Assembly: GCA_020849725.1 (NCBI GenBank)
Contig: JADLAZ010000160.1
Span: 1 to 64,000 of the forward strand
Origin: Chloroflexota bacterium
GTDB taxonomy: Bacteria; Chloroflexota; Chloroflexia; Thermomicrobiales; JADLAZ01
DNA length: 64,000 nucleotides
Direction of reading: 5' to 3'
The notes under the pieces were generated by a model. That model was not told the origin of the DNA and searched no databases. It was given only the letters and a program-made list of their open reading frames with translations. Position 1 is the first letter of the stretch. The number at the start of each line of letters is the position of its first letter. This document shows positions 16,851 through 25,559 of the stretch, one piece after another. A program made the position numbers and the translations under genes.

Positions 16851-19009
16851 CCTCGCCCCATCCCTCCGTCACCAGCCTCTACCGACGCACCGGCCCGCGT
16901 CGTACGCACCTCAACCCAGTCTACCATGACGCCCAGCGCGCGCGGGTCGGCGTAGCCCTGGACGAAGTCGTCGCTCACCAGCTCCACCACGACCTCACCC
17001 CCGTCGAGCGTCACCGGCGCCGTGTACTCGGTCCATTCCCCGCCGACCGACCACGTCGCGATCTCGCGGTTGTTCAGGCGCACTCGCACCACTGTCGCCG
17101 CACCGGCCGGTCGGAACGAGCGCAGGCTCGCGGTCAGCAGCGCCGGACCCTGGGTGGCCGACTGGAGCCGCACCTGACCGTGGCCGTTGGTCCAGCGGAA
17201 GCGGCGCGTACTGTCGCGCTCGTCACCATGCATGCCCCGCACCAGACCGAGATCGAGGCCATCACCGACATCGACTCGTGGGCCGGGCTGGTTCAGCCGG
17301 CTCCAGGCCCAGTCGAGCGGGTTGGCAAGATCGACCGCGCGCGTGCCCCAGTGACGGGCCGCACCGGCCGGATCGCCGGCCAGCCGGCGCACCTCACCCA
17401 GCGCCACCAGCGCGCGTGGCTCAGCGCGGAAGGGCGTCAGCGCCGCCTCGGCCTCACCCGTCTGCCCGAGTGCAGCCAGCGCCAGCGCCCGCGCCATCGC
17501 CGTCACGATCGAGTCGACCGGCAGCGTTGCCAGTGCGTCCAGCGCGCCGGCCGGATCACCGGCCAGCCGGCGCCGGTCGGCCAGCGCGGCCGCCTCCCAG
17601 CCGGCGCGTTGCTGCCAGCCATCGCGGTAGGCCCACCCGTCCAGCGTGCCGGCCGCCAGGCCCAGCGCCAGCAGACCGGCGGCGGCGCCAAGCCACACCA
17701 CCGGCCGGCCGACCCGCAGCGCGGCGACGACCGCCCGCCACTCGACCAGCGCGATCGCCGCCTGCAGCGCCAGCAACGGCAGCGCCGGCGCGCGGAAGCG
17801 GGTGATGGCGAAGAAGATCGCCGCCAGCACCACCAGCCAGCCCAACCAACCCAGCGTCAGCCAGCGCAGCGGCCCGCCGCGCAGCGCCAGCCCGAGCGCC
17901 GCCAGCGGCAGCAAGGCCAGGTAGAGCGCGTCGTCCAGCAGCAGCGACAGGGCCAGCCACCAGCGGCTGACCTCGCCGGCGGAATGGCCAGCCATGAAGC
18001 GCTCGGCCGCGCCGAAGTTGAGACGCACGACGTCACCGACCTCGCTTCCGCCGCGCGCCAGGTAGGCGGCCGGATCCCGCTGGATGAGCGCCGTCGCCCG
18101 CTGCAGGGCATGCGCCTGGCGTGCGGCCGGGTCCGGCTGCTCCAGCAACTCGCCCAGCATCCAACTCTCACCGCGCCCGCCCTGCGCCCGCAGCCACAGG
18201 TTATAGCTGGCGGTCGTTTCCAGTGGGATCAGCGCCCGGTAAGCGAGCCAGTTGCGGGCCGTCCAGGGCGCAAGCATCACCACTACGATCGCTAGCAGCA
18301 GCGCGGCATCGCGCAGCCGCCTCCGCCAGCCACCATCGCCCCACACCACAACCGCCAGCCCGGCCAGCGCCACCGCTCCAACAGCGACGCCGCGCAACAG
18401 GCAGGCGGCCCCGAGACAGACCCCGACAGCCACCAGCCAGCCGGCCGCCCCACCGCGCAGCCGCGCCAGCAAGCTGCCGAGTGCGCCGAGCAGCAACAGT
18501 GTGAACAGCGTCTCCGTCAGTGCCAGCCAGGGCAGCACCGCCAATGGCAGCAGCGCCAGCGTTAGCCCAGCCGCCAGACGCGCCGTCGCCCTCCGGCCGA
18601 TCGCCAGCCAGCCGATCCAGGCGATCAGTGGCCCGAGCGCCAGGCTCGGCCCCATCTGCACCACCGCGATCTCTGTCGGCAACGGGACCGGCCCGCGAGC
18701 CAGCAGTGCCAGCAGCAACGGGTAGGCGGGTGGGCGCAACCAGGGGGCGGCGTCGTAGTAGCTGAAACCGCGCCCGTCGGCCAGGACCCGCGCCGCGGCC
18801 AGGTACTCGGCCTCGTCGCCGACCAGTGGCCGGCCGAGCAGCAGCCAGCCGACGACCAGTCGCAGCGCCAGTCCGAGCGCCACCAACAGCCAGATCACCG
18901 GGTCGGTCAGCACTGCGCGCGCGCAGGCGGCGGCGGCCAGATGGTCGGCCGGAGCGATGCCCGCGGTCGCCGTGACATCCCGGCCGGCGCCGGTCGCCGC
19001 GCCGATCAT
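16847..19009 (-). CDS. GT39/ArnT-like membrane glycosyltransferase with C-terminal beta domain
   Basis: This 720-aa protein has many hydrophobic helices. The first long loop carries the acidic motif LVGDEAEYLAAARVLADGRG followed by WLRPPAYPLLLALL, as in polyprenyl-phosphate-sugar dependent GT-C enzymes. A TPR-like alanine-rich stretch (WEAAALADRRRLAGD, ALAALGQTGEAEAALTPF) follows the membrane part. The last 130 residues form a soluble domain (RGMHGDERDSTRRFRWTNG...VMVDWVEVRTT) shared with the N-terminal part of the product of the gene at 20241-22748. It probably transfers sugars from a lipid carrier on the outer face of the membrane. Confidence 0.82.
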   Translation of the reverse strand: MIGAATGAGRDVTATAGIAPADHLAAAACARAVLTDPVIWLLVALGLALRLVVGWLLLGRPLVGDEAEYLAAARVLADGRGFSYYDAAPWLRPPAYPLLLALLARGPVPLPTEIAVVQMGPSLALGPLIAWIGWLAIGRRATARLAAGLTLALLPLAVLPWLALTETLFTLLLLGALGSLLARLRGGAAGWLVAVGVCLGAACLLRGVAVGAVALAGLAVVVWGDGGWRRRLRDAALLLAIVVVMLAPWTARNWLAYRALIPLETTASYNLWLRAQGGRGESWMLGELLEQPDPAARQAHALQRATALIQRDPAAYLARGGSEVGDVVRLNFGAAERFMAGHSAGEVSRWWLALSLLLDDALYLALLPLAALGLALRGGPLRWLTLGWLGWLVVLAAIFFAITRFRAPALPLLALQAAIALVEWRAVVAALRVGRPVVWLGAAAGLLALGLAAGTLDGWAYRDGWQQRAGWEAAALADRRRLAGDPAGALDALATLPVDSIVTAMARALALAALGQTGEAEAALTPFRAEPRALVALGEVRRLAGDPAGAARHWGTRAVDLANPLDWAWSRLNQPGPRVDVGDGLDLGLVRGMHGDERDSTRRFRWTNGHGQVRLQSATQGPALLTASLRSFRPAGAATVVRVRLNNREIATWSVGGEWTEYTAPVTLDGGEVVVELVSDDFVQGYADPRALGVMVDWVEVRTTRAGASVEAGDGGMGRG

Positions 19010-20244
19010 ACTGGCGACTCGCGGGGCACACCCGACCGAGCCACGGCATAGGCAGCCAGCATGCCGTCGACGCAGCGCGCCCAGGTCAGAGCGGTCGTGG
19101 CGCGCTGCCGCGCCGCCGCGCCCATTCTGATGCGCAGTGGCGGGTCCGCGAGCAGGCGGTCGAGTGCGGTTGCCAGCACGGCGCTGTCGCCCTCGGGCAC
19201 GATCAGGCCATCCGCGCCATCGTCCATCACCAGCCGGACGCCGGCCAGGTCGGTAGCGACGATGGCGCCGCCGCTGGCCATCGCCTCCAGCAGCACGTTC
19301 GGCAGGCCATCGACATTGCCGGCGCGGTCGTGGATGGACGGCAACACGAATACGTCAGCGGCAGCGAACCAGGCGGGCGTCTCGTCGCGGCCGGCGGCTC
19401 CGGGGAAGCGCACGCGGTCGCCCAGCCCCAACTGCCGCGCCTGGGCCTCCAACTCCGGGCGCACATCGCCGTCGCCGACCAGCGCCAGCACGGCGTCGGG
19501 GCAAGCCAGCCGGGCGAGCGCCGCCACGGCGTGGGCGAAGCCCTTCTTGTAGACCATGCGCCCCAGTCCGACGACCAGCGGCACGCCGTCGGCCAGGGCC
19601 AGCCGCGCCCGCACACGTGCCCGCGCCGCCGGGTCGGGTCGGAACCGCTGCCCGTCGACGCCGTAGGGCACGACCGTCACCCGCGCCGGGTCGGCGCCGA
19701 TAGCGATGGCGCGCGTGGCCAGGTCCGGGCTGCAGGCGGTGATCGCGCCGGCCCGCCGGAACACCCAGCGCGCCAGCGGGCCGAACGGCGCTCGCTCAGC
19801 CAGGTGGACATCCGAGCCGTGCAGGCTGACGACCAGCGACCGGCGCAGCAGCGCCGCCACCAGCGCCGCCGGCGGGCCGTTGGGGATGACCCAGTGGGCA
19901 TGCACCAGTCCGCCCGGCTGCCGGCGCGCCACCGCCAGCGTCGTCGCCAGCGTCGCGCCAAGCGCCAGCGGCGCGGCAGCGTAGGCCGACCGGCGCAGAC
20001 GCACGTCACCGGCCAGCGCCTCGGCGTAGCCCCAGCCCCGGAGCTGGGGCGTCAGGGCATAGTGGTACGGGTGCAGGCGCACGCCGGCCCGGACGCCGCC
20101 GACCAGCGCCGGGTGCGCCGGCAGGACGATGCCGACGTCGAGGCCACGCGCGGCCACACCTTCGGCGATGGCGGCGATGAACGGCGCGGTCGTGTCGCCG
20201 GCGTGCTTGGGGTAGCTCGTGGTGACCATGCACACCCGCATCAC
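19006..20244 (-). CDS. Glycosyltransferase family 4 protein
   Basis: This 412-aa GT-B enzyme starts MRVCMVTTSYPKHAGDTTAP and shows LHGSDVHLAERAP, VVPYGVDGQRFRPDP, VVGLGRMVYKKGFAHAVAAL, LALVGDGDVRPELE, WFAAADVFVLPS and NVLLEAMASGGAIVATDLAG. These are classical GT4 donor-site motifs for retaining transfer from NDP-sugars. It overlaps both neighbours by 4 bp within the glycan operon. Specificity is unknown. Confidence 0.9.
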   Translation of the reverse strand: MMRVCMVTTSYPKHAGDTTAPFIAAIAEGVAARGLDVGIVLPAHPALVGGVRAGVRLHPYHYALTPQLRGWGYAEALAGDVRLRRSAYAAAPLALGATLATTLAVARRQPGGLVHAHWVIPNGPPAALVAALLRRSLVVSLHGSDVHLAERAPFGPLARWVFRRAGAITACSPDLATRAIAIGADPARVTVVPYGVDGQRFRPDPAARARVRARLALADGVPLVVGLGRMVYKKGFAHAVAALARLACPDAVLALVGDGDVRPELEAQARQLGLGDRVRFPGAAGRDETPAWFAAADVFVLPSIHDRAGNVDGLPNVLLEAMASGGAIVATDLAGVRLVMDDGADGLIVPEGDSAVLATALDRLLADPPLRIRMGAAARQRATTALTWARCVDGMLAAYAVARSGVPRESPV

Positions 20245-22748
20245 CTGGCTGACCCGCGCATCGCCGGCGGCACGCGGTAGATCGTCGCGTACGGCTGGCC
20301 CTGAGGGTTGGTGAAGTCGAGCACGCGCGTGAAGCCGAGCGCCTCGCGCCCGTCGTAGAGCGGCGCCAGCGCCTCGCGGCGGCGGCTCGCCGCCTCAAGC
20401 CGGTTGATCACCAGGTAGTCGACGCCATACTGGCGGATCGTTGCGGCAATACCGTCGGCCGGGGCGAGCGGGATCATGACCGTGCGCCGACCGCTGTGCC
20501 AGGTCGTCTGCCAGGGGACGCGCGTCATGACGACCGCGTCCGGCGGCGTGTTGGCCGCCAGCCACGCGCCGACGATGACATCGCCGGCCGGTGGCGTCAG
20601 CCGCGCCGTCTGCGCCACAAGCGCGTCGGCCCGCGGCGCGGCGACCAGCACGATGCCGACGGCCAGCAGGCCGACCGCCAGTCGTCGCCGGCCCGCATCG
20701 CTACCGGATGTGGCCCAGCGCGCCAGGCCGACCGCGCCGCCAGCCGCCAGCAGCGTCAGCCAGGGCACGAGCCAGACGACGTAGCGCTCCTCGTAGTGCC
20801 AGTAGACCAGGATGAACAGCAGGGTGGGCACGGCTGCCGCCAGCAGCGCGCCGGTCGTCCTCCGCACCGCCGGGCCACCAAGCAGCACGCCAATAGCGGC
20901 CAGCACCAGCAGGGGCGTCTCGATCAGGTTACCGCCGGCCAGGTCGGTCCAGAGGCGGCGCACCTGCACGGCCACCGCCTCGACGACCCGATCGAGACCC
21001 AGCCCGACTAGCCGGCGCGGGTGGGGCAGGTCGGTCGCCATCAACCGGTAGATGTTCTCGTCCGGTGGCTCCCACTTGGTGATCCAGGCATCGTAGGACT
21101 GGAGCGAGTAGAATGGCTGGCCGAAGGTGACGAGGTTGCGCGCCACCAGCGGCAGGACGACGAGCGCCGCCAGCAGGGCCGCCAATGCCGGCCAGCGCCA
21201 GCCCGGCCACACGCCCGACTGCTGCCGGGCCTGCCACCCGAGCCAGCCCGCCAGCCCCGCCACCAGCAGCAGGCCGCTCGGCTTGGCCAGGACGATCATG
21301 CCGGCTGACACTCCGAGTGCTGGATACAGCACAGCCGGCCGCGCCAGCCACGGCCATGCCGCCCCGGCCGGCTCGCCGCTGCCTCGTCCGGCCAGCGACG
21401 TCAGGGCCACCAGCACCAGTGCCAGCAGCGTGAACGGCACATCATTCACTGGGAAGAGCGTATTCTGGAAGAACCAGCCGTCGAGCGCCAGCAGCGCCGC
21501 CGCGCCCAGTCCGGCCGGCCAGCCGAACAGCCGCCGGCCGATGAGCGCCATCGCCGCCAGCAGCAGCACCATGGCGACGATGTTCGGCAGCTTGGCGGCG
21601 AACGTCGTCGGGCCGAACACGGCGAAGGCGGCCGCTATCAGTGTCGGCTGCAGCAGCGGCCAGACGTCGGATGGGTGACTGATGCCCGGACCATAGTCGC
21701 CGTAGAACTGGGCGGCGTAGTCGACGGTGTAGCCGCGACCCGCGATCAGGTTGCGGGCGACGACGGCGTTGTCGGCGTAGTCGGCGTGGCCGATCCACTC
21801 GATTTGGCCCGCGAGTGTCGTCATGACGACGGCGTAGGCGGCGACCAGCAGTCCCAGTGTCAGCAGTCCGGTCCAGCGGCGGTCGAGCATCCGTCCGACG
21901 GCGCGGGCCGCTAGCGCGGCTGCCGCCCAGTTCGCCACGATCGCCGCCCCGGCCAGCGCCGCCACCAGCCACGGCCAGGCCGCCAGCAGCCACGGCCGGG
22001 CCAGCACGGCCGCCGCCACGACCGGCGCGCCGGCGAGCGCCAGCACGACCGGGAGCGGCCACCAGCGGCGCAGCGGCAAGAGCGCCAAGGCCGCCAAGGC
22101 CGCCAACACCGCCAGCCGCAGCCAGCGGTCGAGGACGGCCAGGGGCGACAGGCTGGCCGCCAGCGGCGCCACCGCGACCGCGTCCAGGATGACGCCCAGG
22201 TCGCGGCCGTCGCCCGGCGGGCGGAAGGTGGGGGTGGTGATGCTGATGACGGCCTGGTCGCGCGCTGGCGCGGGCCGCGCGACGTCGAGCGTGACGGCGG
22301 CGGCCGGGCCGATCGTCAGCGCGCCGGCCGGGACGCCGTCGACCGTGACCGTCGCCGCGACCGGCTGGCCGTCGGGGCGGCCGGCCTCGGCCAGGAGAGT
22401 GAGGCGCAACTGCTCGGCGCCACCCAGGCCCGGCACGGTGAGGGCGGCCGTGCCGCGCGTCCAGCGGTAGGACCGGCCGGCGGCGCGCTCGTCGCCATGG
22501 ACGCCGCTGAGGAAGAGTCGGTCGCCGGGCTGGCCGACATCGAGCGCCAGGCCACCGGGCGGCCAGGCCACGGCCAGCAGCGCCGCCAGCACGACCGCGC
22601 CGGCCACCGGCGCCAGCCAGCGGCCGCGGGCCGGCGAGGCGGGACGACGCCCCGCAACCCCGGTCGGCTGGTCCACCAGCGCCGCCGGTGAGCCGGGTCG
22701 CTGCTCGGGCGCGCTCAGGACCGGCCCGTCCCGGCCACGATCGTCCAT
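20241..22748 (-). CDS. Large GT39-like membrane glycosyltransferase with N-terminal beta domain
   Basis: This 835-aa protein begins with a cytosolic Pro-rich stretch and one transmembrane anchor. An extracytoplasmic beta domain follows (DRLFLSGVHGDERAAGRSYRW...DLGVILDAVAVAP), similar to the C-terminal domain of the product of 16847-19009. A multi-spanning GT-C module comes next, with IEWIGHADYADNAVVARNL as the acidic first-loop motif and YGPGISHPSDVWPLLQP. The C-terminal part contains VVMTRVPWQTTWHSGR, resembling the soluble tail of PMT-like proteins. A polyprenyl-phosphate sugar donor is expected. It overlaps the upstream deacetylase gene by 34 bp. Confidence 0.8.
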   Translation of the reverse strand: MDDRGRDGPVLSAPEQRPGSPAALVDQPTGVAGRRPASPARGRWLAPVAGAVVLAALLAVAWPPGGLALDVGQPGDRLFLSGVHGDERAAGRSYRWTRGTAALTVPGLGGAEQLRLTLLAEAGRPDGQPVAATVTVDGVPAGALTIGPAAAVTLDVARPAPARDQAVISITTPTFRPPGDGRDLGVILDAVAVAPLAASLSPLAVLDRWLRLAVLAALAALALLPLRRWWPLPVVLALAGAPVVAAAVLARPWLLAAWPWLVAALAGAAIVANWAAAALAARAVGRMLDRRWTGLLTLGLLVAAYAVVMTTLAGQIEWIGHADYADNAVVARNLIAGRGYTVDYAAQFYGDYGPGISHPSDVWPLLQPTLIAAAFAVFGPTTFAAKLPNIVAMVLLLAAMALIGRRLFGWPAGLGAAALLALDGWFFQNTLFPVNDVPFTLLALVLVALTSLAGRGSGEPAGAAWPWLARPAVLYPALGVSAGMIVLAKPSGLLLVAGLAGWLGWQARQQSGVWPGWRWPALAALLAALVVLPLVARNLVTFGQPFYSLQSYDAWITKWEPPDENIYRLMATDLPHPRRLVGLGLDRVVEAVAVQVRRLWTDLAGGNLIETPLLVLAAIGVLLGGPAVRRTTGALLAAAVPTLLFILVYWHYEERYVVWLVPWLTLLAAGGAVGLARWATSGSDAGRRRLAVGLLAVGIVLVAAPRADALVAQTARLTPPAGDVIVGAWLAANTPPDAVVMTRVPWQTTWHSGRRTVMIPLAPADGIAATIRQYGVDYLVINRLEAASRRREALAPLYDGREALGFTRVLDFTNPQGQPYATIYRVPPAMRGSAR

Positions 22749-25558
22749 GTCATCCCTTCACCGGCGGCTAGCCGCGCCGCCCGCATCCGCCGCTCGCGCT
22801 GGTCGGGCCAGACCGCGCCGCCATGCATGGCCGTGCCCGGCTGACTGATTTCGACGACAGCGCCGGCGATCTGGCCTTGGCCAACGTTCGTCAGCCAGAC
22901 GTGCGCCGCGCCCGGCTCGCGCAGCGTGACGACCTCGAGCGCGCGCCCGGCGCGAACGCGATCCACGATCTCGACCAGTGGCGCGACCCACAAGCCCCGG
23001 TCGCGCGCTGCGGCGGCATGATCGACGACCGCGCGCCAGAGCGCCACCTGCGCTGGATCGACGACCTCCTCGGGGTGCGTCCACAGGCTCTGGTAGCCCC
23101 TCCGCAGCAGCACCTCGTCGATCGCCCGCCGCGCCGCCAGCGCGCTGGCCTCGGTGGACGACAGCAACTGGTCGGGAAAGACGGTCAGGCCGGGGGCGTC
23201 GGCGATCTCGTCCAACTCGTACTCGTGGCCCGGCCGCAGGCGGTAGATGCGCGTCAGGCTGGTGATGCCCTCGGCCGCCAGCCGGTCGAAGTGCGGCGCG
23301 CGCAGGCTGTTGCTGGAGCGCCAGGGAAAGGCGAACGAGCGAGCCGGCGGCAGCCCGAGCGCCCGAGCAGCGGCGTTCCACTCCCGCAGATCGGCCGTCA
23401 ACTCGTCCGGAGTCGTGCCGCGCACGTAGAGGTGGCCAAAAGTGTGCGATTCGATCTCGTGCCCCTCGTCGGCCAACTGGCGGGTCAGCGCGCCGAAGTA
23501 CCAGGCTGGGTCGGTCGCCTCGTCGCCGTGGGGATCGTCGCCGTACCAGCGGTGGGTCGTCCAGTAGTTGGAGGCCCAGCCATTGGCGCGGGTGGCCCAG
23601 CGGTAGGTCGGGTCACCGGCAAAGGTGCGCTCGTCCTCGTTGCCGGTCAGCAAGTTGTAGCCGGTCGAGTAGAAGGTGCCGCGGATGCCGTGGCCGCGGA
23701 ACAGCGTCGCCAGATTGATCGCCCCCTGGCGCATGCGGGCGCCGCGCTCCTCGGCGATGGCCAGCGGGTCGCCGGTGTCCTCGCGCGCCGGGCCGCCGCC
23801 CTCTCCCTCATACGCGCCCGAGCCGCCCTTGGAGTGGATCAGTCCGCCCATGGCCGATTCCCAGTCGAAGGTGAAGGCGAGCGCGGCGACGGCGTAGTCG
23901 GGCAGCGGTGCCAGGCGGGCCTCGTCGGCCCACAGCGCCGCCTGGCTGACCTCGGTCGGTTGCGCGCCGCCGACAAGCCGCAGGCGCACGCCGGTCGTCG
24001 CGGGTGGGGCGGCGAAGCAGAGGCGCGCCTGCGGCCCGGCGCCACCGTGCTGCGCCAGGACGGTCTTGCCGTCATCCTCCCACTGGAGGATGATCTGGCC
24101 GGCAGTCGGACCGGCGGCAGCGCAGTAGCGCTCACCCGGCCGCGCCGCGACGATCGGGCTGTCGGCGGCGGCGGTGGCGTCGGGCAAGAGTAGCCGGTTG
24201 TCAGTCAGGCGCGCGCCGCCGCTCAGCCGCCACAGCACCAACGGTGGGCCACCGGCCAGCGCGGGGGCGGTGAACGGTGGCGTGAGCGGATCGATCTCGG
24301 CCGCCAGCGCCGGGCTGGCGCCGGCCAGCGCCCATGCCAGCGGCGCGAGCCAGACCAGGCCGGCCAGCGCGGCCGCGATCACCCGCCGCCGCGCCCACAA
24401 CACCGTTGCCGCCCCGCTGACGACGACCAGCGCGAGCGCCAGTCGCTGCCCGGCCGCGAACGGCAGCAGCAGGCTTGGGGCCGGGGCGCCGGTCGTCGCC
24501 AGCCCGGACGCGGCGACCGCCGCGCCGACTGCCACCAGCGCCGCCCAGCGCCGCGTCGGCGCGAGCGACAGCGCCGGCCGCGCCACGAGCGTCAGGCCCA
24601 GCGCCAGCGCGCCGGCCAGGCCGGTCGCTCGCTGGCTGTCACCACCCACGCTGACGCTCAGGGACAGGCCGACGACGACGGCCAGGCCGAGCGCGGCCAG
24701 CGGCCAGACCGCCCGCCGCTGTCGGTGCGCCACGAGCACACCGATCGCGAGCAGCGTGGCGGTGAGGGCCGCCGCGATCAGGAAGGGGCGCTCCAGACCG
24801 GGCGCCGGTTCGATGGCGAACTGGCTAGCGAAGCGCCAGGGCCGCCCGAACAATCGCCACTGCCACGCACCGACGACGACCGCGGGCAGCATGAGGCCAA
24901 GTGCCCGCCAGCCGAGCCGCTGCCGGCGAACAACCAGCGCCAGCAGGCTCGCCAGCGCCAGCCAGGGGTAGGACGTCGCCAGGGTGCCGGCGAGCAGACC
25001 ATGGCCGAGCGCGGGCCACCGGCCACGCCAGCCGACGCCGACCAGCAGCCACACCGTCAGCGCGGCGGCCAGCAGCCACGACGCGCCGGTGGTCGCGGCA
25101 GTGACGAGTGGCAGCGCCACGACGACGGCCAGCACGACCCCGGCCGCCGCTGGCTGGCTCAGCCCGGACTGGACGGCTAGCCGCCCGACACCGGTGAGGA
25201 TCGTCAGCAGCAGCAGTGGCCCCAGCAGCGCGACGAGCGCCGGCGCCCAACCGCTGCCTGGGAGCAGCCCGCCGATCAGAGCGCCGAGCGCGTACAGTGG
25301 CGCGGCAACCCATGTGGCGACCGGCGGCTCGGTCAGGTAGTAGTGGCCCCCGGCGTAGGCCGCGCCGTCGAGCGGGCCGCCGGGTCTCGGCCGCAGCCCG
25401 TTGACGAAGCCGTCGAGCGTGCCCCAGCGGCGCTCCAGCAGCGCCTGGGCTGCGACGTAGCGGCCGACGCCAGCGCCCCGGTCGACACCACCCATCAGCA
25501 CCGCCGCGAGCGCGGCGACGGCGACGGCGACGATGGTCGACCAGCGCCAGCCGCTCAC
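22715..25558 (-). CDS. Membrane protein fused to a polysaccharide deacetylase
   Basis: This 947-aa fusion has residues 1 to about 430 as a hydrophobic, GT-C-like membrane module (HYYLTEPPVATWVAAPLYAL in its first loop). A beta-rich linker follows. From about residue 558 there is a NodB-homology deacetylase: AFTFDWESAMGGL supplies the catalytic and metal Asp, IRGTFYSTGYNLL the conserved FY segment, EGHEIESHTFGHLYVRG near 701 the metal His pair, and ARSFAFPWRSSN the later motif. It would remove acetyl (or similar) groups from a surface polysaccharide. It starts at GTG 25558, immediately after the stop of the upstream GT39 gene. Confidence 0.85.
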   Translation of the reverse strand: MSGWRWSTIVAVAVAALAAVLMGGVDRGAGVGRYVAAQALLERRWGTLDGFVNGLRPRPGGPLDGAAYAGGHYYLTEPPVATWVAAPLYALGALIGGLLPGSGWAPALVALLGPLLLLTILTGVGRLAVQSGLSQPAAAGVVLAVVVALPLVTAATTGASWLLAAALTVWLLVGVGWRGRWPALGHGLLAGTLATSYPWLALASLLALVVRRQRLGWRALGLMLPAVVVGAWQWRLFGRPWRFASQFAIEPAPGLERPFLIAAALTATLLAIGVLVAHRQRRAVWPLAALGLAVVVGLSLSVSVGGDSQRATGLAGALALGLTLVARPALSLAPTRRWAALVAVGAAVAASGLATTGAPAPSLLLPFAAGQRLALALVVVSGAATVLWARRRVIAAALAGLVWLAPLAWALAGASPALAAEIDPLTPPFTAPALAGGPPLVLWRLSGGARLTDNRLLLPDATAAADSPIVAARPGERYCAAAGPTAGQIILQWEDDGKTVLAQHGGAGPQARLCFAAPPATTGVRLRLVGGAQPTEVSQAALWADEARLAPLPDYAVAALAFTFDWESAMGGLIHSKGGSGAYEGEGGGPAREDTGDPLAIAEERGARMRQGAINLATLFRGHGIRGTFYSTGYNLLTGNEDERTFAGDPTYRWATRANGWASNYWTTHRWYGDDPHGDEATDPAWYFGALTRQLADEGHEIESHTFGHLYVRGTTPDELTADLREWNAAARALGLPPARSFAFPWRSSNSLRAPHFDRLAAEGITSLTRIYRLRPGHEYELDEIADAPGLTVFPDQLLSSTEASALAARRAIDEVLLRRGYQSLWTHPEEVVDPAQVALWRAVVDHAAAARDRGLWVAPLVEIVDRVRAGRALEVVTLREPGAAHVWLTNVGQGQIAGAVVEISQPGTAMHGGAVWPDQRERRMRAARLAAGEGMTWTIVAGTGRS

Positions 25559-25559
25559 G

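Noticed and set aside
16682..18295. A 537-codon plus-strand open frame opposite the GT39-like gene
   Set aside because: Composition is Arg/Gln/Pro repeats typical of the shadow of an Ala/Leu-rich membrane gene.
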